DNA of 36,406 nucleotides from the NCBI GenBank assembly GCA_934098435.1, contig CAKOOV010000013.1:1-36406 (forward strand). Reading direction: 5' to 3'. Each line of letters begins with the position of its first letter. Position 1 is the stretch's first letter. The stretch is from an uncultured Bacilli bacterium (GTDB taxonomy: Bacteria > Bacillota_I > Bacilli_A > RF39 > UBA660). Under the pieces are notes generated by a model. It saw only the letters and a list, made by a program, of their open reading frames with translations, searched no databases and was not told where the DNA came from. The position numbers and the translations under genes are program-made. Of the stretch, positions 30,441 to 36,406 are shown piece by piece.

Positions 30441-31754
30441 ATGAAATTAACAAGTGATGTCGTAAAAAAAATATCAAGTATAAAAGGTGAACCAAAATGG
30501 ATGCTTGATTTCAGACTAAAAAGTCTTGAAGCATTTACAAAAAGTAGCAATCCAAATTTCGGTCCAAAATTAGATATAGATTATGATAGTATAACTTATT
30601 ATAAAGAAAGAGAAGAAAAATTAACAGATAATTGGAACAATATCTCTTGTGGAGTTAGAAACCTATTTGATGACTTAGGAGTAATATCAGCAGAAAAAAA
30701 CTATTTAGATGGAATAGGAGCCCAATACGATAGTGAAGTAATATATCATAATATGAATAAAGAGTTAAAAGAAAAAAACATAATTTTTCTAGATACAGAT
30801 ACAGCATTAAGAGAACATCCAGAAATATTTAAAAAATATTTCAATACCTTAGTAAAATATAATGAAAACAAATTTACAGCCCTAAATGGAGCAGTCTGGT
30901 CAGGAGGAACATTTATATACATACCACCAAATACTCACTTAGATAGACCACTTCAAAGTTACTTCAGAATAAATAGTAAAAATATGGGTCAGTTTGAAAG
31001 AACATTAATAATAGTAGATGACAATAGTGATTTACATTATATTGAAGGATGTACTGCACCAACATATACAGAAGATTCACTTCATGCTGCAGTAGTAGAA
31101 ATATTTGTAGGTAAAAATTCAAAATGTCGTTATACAACAATACAAAACTGGAGTACCGACGTCTATAATCTTGTAACCAAAAGAGCTATCGTTGAAGAAA
31201 ACGGTTTAATGGAATGGATAGATGGTAATGTCGGTTCAAAGACCAACATGAAATACCCATGTTGCATTTTAAAAGGAGATAATTCTCGTGGCAGTTGTAT
31301 AACAGTAGCAGCAGCAGGAAAAAATCAAATTCAAGATAGTGGTGCCAAAATGATCCATTTAGGAAAAAATACCAAAAGTAACATCGTATCCAAATCAATA
31401 GCTTCATCAGGTGGAATAGCAACATACCGTGGAGAAGTAAAAATAACCAAAAATGCCACCAATTCCAAAGCAGCAGTCAAATGTGACACCCTAATAATAG
31501 ATGATATCTCAAAAAGTGATACTATCCCAACCAATATTGTTAATAACAATACATCATTTATGGAACATGAAGCCACAGTATCAAAAATATCTGAAGAAAA
31601 ACTATTCTATTTAATGAGTAGAGGAATAAGTGAAGAATCCGCTAAAGAATTAATTATAATGGGATTCATAAATGAATTTAAAGAAGAACTACCAATGGAA
31701 TATGCAGTAGAATTAAATAGATTATTAGCATTTAACATAGGAGAAAATAAATGA
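30441..31754 (+). CDS. sufB: SufB, Fe-S cluster scaffold protein
   Basis: SufB builds Fe-S clusters in the cytoplasm with SufC and SufD. The 437-aa protein is a little shorter than most SufB. Motifs include GEPKWMLDFRLKSLEAF near the N-terminus, YTTIQNWSTDVYNLVTKRA, MKYPCCILKGDNSRG, SKSIASSGGIATYRGEVKI, AVKCDTLIIDD (the conserved Cys) and MEHEATVSKI (the conserved Glu). The ATG at 30441 is chosen over GTG 30432 because the GTG lies within the AAGGTGA site. None of sufC, sufD, sufS or sufU is in the window, so the usual operon is broken up or sufB stands alone here. It overlaps the downstream amidase by 4 nt. Confidence 0.95.
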   Translation: MKLTSDVVKKISSIKGEPKWMLDFRLKSLEAFTKSSNPNFGPKLDIDYDSITYYKEREEKLTDNWNNISCGVRNLFDDLGVISAEKNYLDGIGAQYDSEVIYHNMNKELKEKNIIFLDTDTALREHPEIFKKYFNTLVKYNENKFTALNGAVWSGGTFIYIPPNTHLDRPLQSYFRINSKNMGQFERTLIIVDDNSDLHYIEGCTAPTYTEDSLHAAVVEIFVGKNSKCRYTTIQNWSTDVYNLVTKRAIVEENGLMEWIDGNVGSKTNMKYPCCILKGDNSRGSCITVAAAGKNQIQDSGAKMIHLGKNTKSNIVSKSIASSGGIATYRGEVKITKNATNSKAAVKCDTLIIDDISKSDTIPTNIVNNNTSFMEHEATVSKISEEKLFYLMSRGISEESAKELIIMGFINEFKEELPMEYAVELNRLLAFNIGENK

Positions 31755-33037
31755 AAAAATTAATCAAACTAATATTTATATTACTAGTATTATTTCTATT
31801 AGGCTATTTTATATATATAAATTATATAAATGCAATACCAAAATTAAACGTTGAAGAAGAAAAAGCTAGCATAACAGATTATCATATATATGGCAATCAT
31901 CTAAATATAGCAGGAGAATTAGAAATATTAGATAAAAACTATAAAGATATAAAAATAATACTATATAACGGTAAAGAAAAAGCTTATGATATAACAACAA
32001 GCATAGAAGACAACAAAATAATATTTAATACATCAGAATACCTAAATGAAGGTATATATTTAGACAATATCGAAAAAGGCAAATACTATGTGTTTATAAA
32101 AATAACATACGAAAACGATGATGATAATGCCAAAGATAAAGAAATAAATAAATATTATATACTAAATAATAATACCAATTATAAAGAATTAACATATTAT
32201 ACACTATCAAAATACAATAAAAAAATAACAATTAATTCAGATAACGATTATAACACATTACAACTAATATCTAAAGAAAATAAAGATACTAATATCTATG
32301 ACATAACAATAGATCCAGGGCATGGTGGTATAGATAGTGGTGCCGTAGTAGATAAAAAAGAAGAAAAAGATTATACCATGGCAATAAGTACAAAAATAAA
32401 AAACAACTTAGAAAAAGAAGGAATTAAAGTAAAGATGACTCATACAGAAAATCAACTAACAAAGGATGATTACTTTGATGAATATAATAAAAATGGTCGA
32501 GCAGTTATACCAAACGAAGTAAAATCAAAATATACTTTTTCCATCCACATAAATCAAAATACATCAGCAAAAGCAAGCGGCATAGAAATATATACACCAG
32601 ACAGCATTAACTATGATTTTGCCAAGTCATTAGCGGACAATCTAACAAAAAACACAAGTTTTGATTACTCTAGTGCTAAAAAATATAAAATGTATAATGG
32701 AGTCTATACCCACACATTTAGTCAAAATGAAATATCAAATTCTCTAGAAGGATATAAAAAGAAAAATTACAAACCATATAATATAACTAAAAAATCCAAT
32801 TATTTATATATGATAAGAGAAACAGGAGGCTATATGACTGGAGCTTATGTAGACAACAGCAATCCAGAAAAAGTAGGAACAAACCCATATTACAATAGTA
32901 ATATAGGTAATGAATCATATCTACTAGAAATAGGCTATTTATCCAATAAAAATGATCAAAATATTTTAGATCAAGAACAAGAAAAAATAGCAAAATCAAT
33001 ATCAAATGCAATAATAGAAGAACTATCAAAGCAATAA
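31751..33037 (+). CDS. Membrane-anchored N-acetylmuramoyl-L-alanine amidase (Amidase_3)
   Basis: The enzyme cleaves the amide bond between muramic acid and the stem peptide of peptidoglycan. The 428-aa protein has one N-terminal helix (about residues 5-26, LIKLIFILLVLFLLGYFIYI), a middle region of about 155 residues that looks like a beta domain, and a zinc amidase from about residue 182. Ligands and catalytic residues appear in ITIDPGHGGIDSGA (His191), TFSIHINQN (second His) and YLLEIGYLSN (Glu393). It looks active. Its ATG overlaps the sufB stop (ATGA), an unexpected pairing of wall hydrolase with Fe-S gene, which makes them coexpressed. Confidence 0.92.
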   Translation: MKKLIKLIFILLVLFLLGYFIYINYINAIPKLNVEEEKASITDYHIYGNHLNIAGELEILDKNYKDIKIILYNGKEKAYDITTSIEDNKIIFNTSEYLNEGIYLDNIEKGKYYVFIKITYENDDDNAKDKEINKYYILNNNTNYKELTYYTLSKYNKKITINSDNDYNTLQLISKENKDTNIYDITIDPGHGGIDSGAVVDKKEEKDYTMAISTKIKNNLEKEGIKVKMTHTENQLTKDDYFDEYNKNGRAVIPNEVKSKYTFSIHINQNTSAKASGIEIYTPDSINYDFAKSLADNLTKNTSFDYSSAKKYKMYNGVYTHTFSQNEISNSLEGYKKKNYKPYNITKKSNYLYMIRETGGYMTGAYVDNSNPEKVGTNPYYNSNIGNESYLLEIGYLSNKNDQNILDQEQEKIAKSISNAIIEELSKQ

Positions 33038-33102
33038 AGTGTAAAATAAGTGTAAAGTATCAAATTTAATCAAAAAACACTTTTATTAGTTGTAAACCAG
33101 CC

Positions 33103-33137
33103 AAAAAGATTTTTATTCAAAATAAGAATCTTTTTTT
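33103..33137 (+). terminator. Terminator after the amidase gene
   Basis: A 15-bp stem (33103-33117 with 33121-33135, containing AAAAAGATT and AATCTTTTT, one G-T pair) with a minimal loop runs into more Ts. It ends the sufB-amidase transcript. Confidence 0.85.
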
Positions 33138-33138
33138 C

Positions 33139-33203
33139 TGTTCAAATAAGCATTAAAAATAATTTTTACTACATTTGTTCAAATAAAACAATTATGCTAT
33201 AGT
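33139..33203 (+). promoter_or_regulatory. ssb promoter with a pair of 11-bp direct repeats
   Basis: TTGTTC (33175-33180), a 17-nt spacer and TATAGT (33198-33203) preceded by TGC. The 11-mer TGTTCAAATAA occurs twice, at 33139-33149 and 33176-33186, the second overlapping the -35. This suggests a regulator-binding site. AGGAGG (33213-33218) follows. Confidence 0.6.
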
Positions 33204-33222
33204 GCCATTGAAAGGAGGTATT

Positions 33223-33606
33223 ATGGTTAATCAAATAGTTTTAGTAGGAAGAATAGTAAGAGCGCCAGAAGTAAGAACAACAGAAACAGGAAAAAAAGTA
33301 TCTACTATAACCTTAGCAGTACCAAGGAATTATAAAAACGCTAATGGCGAGTATGATACAGATTTTCTAGATTGCACACTATGGTCATCTATAGCCGAAT
33401 CAACAAGTGAATATTGCCAAAGCGGTGACATGATAGGTGTAAAAGGTCGTCTTCAGAACAGAATAATAGAAATGCCAGACGGAAACAGAAAAAGAAAAAC
33501 AGAAGTAATAGCAGAGAAGATAACATTTTTAAGTTCAAATCAGCGCAAAGATATTTCTGAAAGAGAAACAAAAATAGATGAAGAAAAAAGCAAAGCAGAT
33601 GAATAA
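33223..33606 (+). CDS. ssb: Single-stranded DNA-binding protein
   Basis: The 127-aa protein is an OB-fold SSB with MVNQIVLVGRIVRAPEVRTT, a typical STITLAVPRNYKN strand, YDTDFLDCTLWSSIAE, and GDMIGVKGRLQNRIIE. The ATG at 33223 is chosen over a GTG at 33202 because AGGAGG lies 5 nt before it and the GTG overlaps the -10 box. The C-terminus (EEKSKADE) is short and lacks the usual acidic DDDIPF tip that recruits partner proteins. This may be a secondary SSB, with the housekeeping copy elsewhere between rpsF and rpsR. It is followed by a hairpin and a nuclease-like gene. Confidence 0.92.
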   Translation: MVNQIVLVGRIVRAPEVRTTETGKKVSTITLAVPRNYKNANGEYDTDFLDCTLWSSIAESTSEYCQSGDMIGVKGRLQNRIIEMPDGNRKRKTEVIAEKITFLSSNQRKDISERETKIDEEKSKADE

Positions 33607-33621
33607 TCTGCTTTACTTTTA
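33592..33621 (+). terminator. Stem-loop at the end of ssb
   Basis: AAAGCAGAT (33592-33600) pairs with ATCTGCTTT (33606-33614) around GAATA, followed by ACTTTT. It overlaps the stop codon. No promoter is visible before the next gene, so partial read-through is likely. Confidence 0.55.
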
Positions 33622-33637
33622 AAAGAAGGATGATACA

Positions 33638-34456
33638 ATGGAATACTATCAAAAAATAAAAGAAGAATTTATAAAAAACAATGCAAATAAAGAAGTAAAA
33701 GAATATTATCGAAATATAAATGACTTACAAGTATATTATAATGTGGGAAAATTATTAGCTATGGAATTATCCAAATCAAATATAGAGCCAAAAGAAATAA
33801 TAAAAGAATATTCCCAAAAATTAAAAGAAGAAATAGGTAAAGGATATAATTGGTATAATCTATATCGTATGCTAGAGTACTATAATCTATTAAATAATAA
33901 TAAAGAATTGCAAAATCTACCAGCAAAATTATCATGGACACATTTCTCTATTCTTATAGACTTAAAAGACCAAAAAAAAATAAATTATTATGCCAAATTA
34001 GCAGTATATGAAAACCTATCATATCGTAAATTAAGAGAAAAAATAAAAAATAAAAATTATGAAAATAAAATTCCAATAAAAAAACAAAATAACAATATAT
34101 CTAAAGAAGTGTTAAAAAATTTATTACTCCAAGATATAGATAATTTTCTCTCCTTTTTAGGAGAAAATATAGCTTATGTAAAAAAGAATTATCTAATAAG
34201 TAAGCAAGAACATATAGATATATTATTATATAATATAAAAAATAATAGTTACTTAGTAGTACAAATAAAAAATGATAAACTAACTAAAGAATATCTAGAA
34301 GAAATAAAGAAGAATATGTATTACATAGATAAAAAAGTAAAAACTAATAAAGAAAATAAAACAGAAGGAATAATTATCGGCAAACACAAAGAAGAATATC
34401 AAATAATTTTTACTAGTAATCCAAAGATAATTGCCAATAAATCTCTAAATTACTAA
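33638..34456 (+). CDS. YhcG/DUF1016-like PD-(D/E)xK nuclease-family protein
   Basis: The 272-aa protein has the two-part layout of YhcG proteins. Residues 1-140 form a helical DNA-binding-like domain (NDLQVYYNVGKLLAMEL, SWTHFSILIDLKDQ, YYAKLAVYENLSYRKLREKI). Residues 165-270 match the nuclease-like domain (FLSFLGENIAYVKKNYLIS, HIDILLYNIKNNSYLVVQIK, YLEEIKKNMYYIDKKVK, EGIIIGKHKEEY). The typical active site D-E/D-x-K is present as Asp in HIDILLY and Gln-Ile-Lys, with Gln in place of the acidic residue, so catalysis may be impaired. Family members are associated with mobile and defence contexts. GAAGGATGA precedes the start. It is shorter than the roughly 340-aa family norm. Confidence 0.78.
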   Translation: MEYYQKIKEEFIKNNANKEVKEYYRNINDLQVYYNVGKLLAMELSKSNIEPKEIIKEYSQKLKEEIGKGYNWYNLYRMLEYYNLLNNNKELQNLPAKLSWTHFSILIDLKDQKKINYYAKLAVYENLSYRKLREKIKNKNYENKIPIKKQNNNISKEVLKNLLLQDIDNFLSFLGENIAYVKKNYLISKQEHIDILLYNIKNNSYLVVQIKNDKLTKEYLEEIKKNMYYIDKKVKTNKENKTEGIIIGKHKEEYQIIFTSNPKIIANKSLNY

Positions 34457-34513
34457 CAAAAACTATAAAAAAAAGCTAAAATTAACTTAATTATATATAC
34501 ATTTTCATGATTT

Positions 34514-34522
34514 TGTTATAAA
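34514..34522 (+). promoter_or_regulatory. Extended -10 promoter of the XRE-asnS operon
   Basis: TGTTATAAA is an extended -10 (TATAAA at 34517-34522). The -35 position reads TATATA, which is weak. AGGAAGG (34549-34555) and the ATG at 34564 follow. Confidence 0.5.
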
Positions 34523-34563
34523 ATAATATTAACAAGGAGATAACTGATAGGAAGGTAAATAAT

Positions 34564-34920
34564 ATGATAGGTAAAAGACTAAAAGAATTAAGAATTCAAA
34601 AAGGGCTATCACAGCAAGATTTAGGAGATGCCATTGGCGTAACAAAAGTATCCATTTGTGGTTATGAAAATGGAACTCGTCTTCCAAATCTAGAAAAATT
34701 AGTTAGTTTAGCAGAAGAACTAGAAACCACAACAGATTACCTTTTAGGTAGAGAGATAAAAATAGTTGAAGGAGAAGAAAAAAATTACATAGGTTCAATA
34801 TCCTATGACGATGTTAATTTAATATTAGAATTAAGACATTATCCAAATTTATATAATAAAATACTGAAAGATGTAAAAAGATCAGCAAATATTATAAACA
34901 AAAGAGTAATGAACCAATAA
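34564..34920 (+). CDS. XRE-family helix-turn-helix regulator
   Basis: The 118-aa protein begins with a Cro/C1-type helix-turn-helix (residues 1-60): GKRLKELRIQKGLSQQDLGD, AIGVTKVSICGYENGTRLPN, and LVSLAEELETTTDYLLGR. The C-terminal half is helical with no visible ligand domain. Such proteins repress their own or neighbouring promoters. It is 19 nt upstream of asnS and probably cotranscribed with it, so it could tune asnS or regulate targets elsewhere. Confidence 0.92.
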   Translation: MIGKRLKELRIQKGLSQQDLGDAIGVTKVSICGYENGTRLPNLEKLVSLAEELETTTDYLLGREIKIVEGEEKNYIGSISYDDVNLILELRHYPNLYNKILKDVKRSANIINKRVMNQ

Positions 34921-34939
34921 TAAAGAAAGAAGGAATATT

Positions 34940-36313
34940 ATGATAGATATTAGAGATTTATATGATAAAGATTATATTAACAAAGAAATAACAATTAGTG
35001 GATGGATAAGAAATCATCGTAAACAAGCCCATTTTGGATTTATTGATTTATCCGATGGAACATATTTTAAAAATTTACAAGTAGTATATGATGATAAGCT
35101 TAAAAAATTTAATGAAATAACAAAATTAAAATTAGGATCTGCTATTACAGTAAAAGGAAAACTAATAAAATCACCAAAAGAAGGACAAGAATTCGAATTA
35201 GTATTAGAATCATATACCTTAGAAGGAGACTGCCCAGATGATTATCCTCTTCAAGCTAAAGGAAGACCAACCAGAGAATTCTTAAGAGAAATAGCCTATT
35301 TAAGACCAAGAACAAATTTATACAATGCAACCTTCAGAGTAAGAAGTGTAGCAGCCTATGCCATTCATAAATATTTTCAAGATAGAAATTATGTATACTT
35401 TCATGCACCATTGATAACTGCTGCTGATTGTGAAGGAGCAGGCGAAATGTTCGAAGTAACTACTTTAGATCTAAATAAAATAGCAGAAACACATAAAGTA
35501 GATTACTCAAAAGATTTCTTTGGCAAAAGAACATCCCTTACCGTATCAGGACAATTAGAAGCGGAAACATTTGCCATGGCTTATAAAAAAGTATATACAT
35601 TTGGTCCAACATTTAGAGCAGAAAATTCTAACACCAAAACTCACGCTTCAGAATTTTGGATGATAGAACCAGAAATAGCCTTCTGTGATTTAGAAGAAAA
35701 TATGAATATAATGGAAGATATGCTAAAGTATATAGTAAAATACGTATTAGATAATTGCCCAGAAGAAATGGAATTCTTCAACAAGTATGTAGAAAAAGGA
35801 TTAATAGAAAAATTAACTAAATTATTAAACAGTAATTTTGTTAGAATAGATCATAAAGATGTTATAAAAATACTAAAAGAAGCAAAAGTAAATTGGGAAT
35901 ATGAACCAGAATATGGTGAAGATATAGCTAAAGAACATGAAAAGTATATTACAGAATACTTTAACGGTCCAGTATTTATAAAAAATTGGCCAAAAGATAT
36001 AAAAGCCTTTTATATGAAACAAAACAAAGATGGTAAAACCGTAGCAGCTGTTGACTTAGAAGTTCCAGGAGCAGGAGAATTAATAGGTGGAAGTCAAAGA
36101 GAAGAAGACTATGATAAATTAATAAATAGAATGAAAGAAATGCATATGGAAGAAGAAGGAATGGAATGGTATCTAAATTTAAGAAAATATGGTGGATGCA
36201 TTCATTCAGGATTTGGTATGGGATTTGAAAGATTAATTATATATTTAACAGGTGTAGATAACATAAGAGATGTAATACCATATCCAAGAACTCCAGGAAA
36301 TTGCGATTATTAA
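34940..36313 (+). CDS. asnS: Asparagine--tRNA ligase (AsnRS)
   Basis: This class II enzyme charges tRNA-Asn with asparagine. The 457-aa protein has an N-terminal anticodon-binding OB domain (EITISGWIRNHRKQAHFGFI) and a catalytic core with motif 1 region (YFQDRNYVYFHAPLITAADC), motif 2 (FGPTFRAENSNTKTHASEFW) and motif 3 (GFGMGFERLIIYLTGVDNIR), ending RDVIPYPRTPGNCDY. The C-terminal sequence is the expected one for bacterial AsnRS, so the gene is complete. Its presence shows direct Asn-tRNA charging rather than the transamidation route alone. No T-box leader is seen upstream. Confidence 0.97.
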   Translation: MIDIRDLYDKDYINKEITISGWIRNHRKQAHFGFIDLSDGTYFKNLQVVYDDKLKKFNEITKLKLGSAITVKGKLIKSPKEGQEFELVLESYTLEGDCPDDYPLQAKGRPTREFLREIAYLRPRTNLYNATFRVRSVAAYAIHKYFQDRNYVYFHAPLITAADCEGAGEMFEVTTLDLNKIAETHKVDYSKDFFGKRTSLTVSGQLEAETFAMAYKKVYTFGPTFRAENSNTKTHASEFWMIEPEIAFCDLEENMNIMEDMLKYIVKYVLDNCPEEMEFFNKYVEKGLIEKLTKLLNSNFVRIDHKDVIKILKEAKVNWEYEPEYGEDIAKEHEKYITEYFNGPVFIKNWPKDIKAFYMKQNKDGKTVAAVDLEVPGAGELIGGSQREEDYDKLINRMKEMHMEEEGMEWYLNLRKYGGCIHSGFGMGFERLIIYLTGVDNIRDVIPYPRTPGNCDY

Positions 36314-36372
36314 AAAGATAGTAAAAAAATGAAGTTGTCAACAAAAAGTAGACACTTAAAAAGAATTATTTG

Positions 36373-36406
36373 AAGCCTAGTTGAGTTCTATACTCAACTG
36401 GGTTTT
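36373..36406 (+). terminator. Terminator at the right edge
   Basis: A 14-bp stem (36373-36386 with 36392-36405; core AGTTGAGT/ACTCAACT, two G-T pairs) with a 5-nt loop ends in a T-run that reaches the window edge. It would end the asnS transcript, or belong to an element that begins near 36333. Confidence 0.7.

Noticed and set aside
34457..34563. T-box riboswitch upstream of the XRE-asnS operon
   Set aside because: The leader is too short, and neither the T-box sequence TGGNACCGCG nor an antiterminator fold is present.
1..36406. CRISPR array
   Set aside because: No regularly spaced repeats of 23-40 bp were seen; the only longer repeats are the 30-bp pair at 3522/4511 and the protein repeat at 20861.

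Overview
The window is AT-rich, densely packed bacterial chromosome. TGA is used as a stop (several ATGA start/stop overlaps) and ribosome-binding sites are strong (AGGAGG or AGGTGA). It carries a YunB-type sporulation-family gene, sufB, queH and trmL, and no outer-membrane secretin. This suggests a monoderm, low-GC Firmicute of the Bacilli, probably an uncultured gut lineage near RF39 or Erysipelotrichia. That placement is inference from gene style, not a phylogeny. Promoters share a pattern: a TTG-like -35 box, 16-18 nt, and often an extended -10 (TGnTATAAT), sometimes with a very short leader.

Layout. (1) 1-346: the 3' end of a 23S rRNA gene and a complete 5S rRNA gene, closing an rrn operon, then a terminator. 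(2) 418-6087: a coiled-coil protein, a C-terminally membrane-anchored protein, a leftward pair (an HExxH metalloprotease-like protein and queH) whose start regions share a perfect 30-bp repeat, a thioredoxin-like pair flanking trmL (one with CxxC, one without), and the tRNA methyltransferase trmL. (3) 6202-29204: a 23-kb secretion locus, the main interest. (4) 29306-36406: rhodanese, YunB, SufB, an amidase, an SSB, a YhcG/DUF1016-like nuclease, an XRE regulator, and asnS with a terminator at the window edge.

The secretion locus combines two classes of machine. The left half (6202-15388) is a Tad/Flp-type module: secreted or anchored Cys-containing proteins, a pseudopilin-like protein, a CpaB/SAF protein, a CpaF ATPase, TadB and TadC, a tiny pilin-like protein, a TadE-like protein and a degenerate TadZ/CpaE. 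The right half (15728-29204) is a type IV secretion module: VirB6-like, PrgI/VirB3-like, a VirB4 split into two coupled genes, a bifunctional wall hydrolase (M23 plus tail-lysozyme), a VirB8/TcpC-like protein and a VirD4/TraG coupling ATPase. No relaxase, integrase, attachment site or prepilin peptidase is visible, so it does not read as an ordinary integrative conjugative element.

Across the right half a two-helix, VirB2-pilin-like membrane module occurs four times. One copy is free. One is fused to a C39-like papain-fold domain, one to an SGNH hydrolase, and one sits at the C-terminus of a Cys-rich secreted protein. Each copy has a Cys just before helix 1 and another just after helix 2, and a charged cytoplasmic loop. 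This suggests a membrane or pilus scaffold that displays different extracellular domains, perhaps disulfide-locked. I consider this family, inside a Tad/T4SS hybrid locus, the best candidate for an undescribed system.
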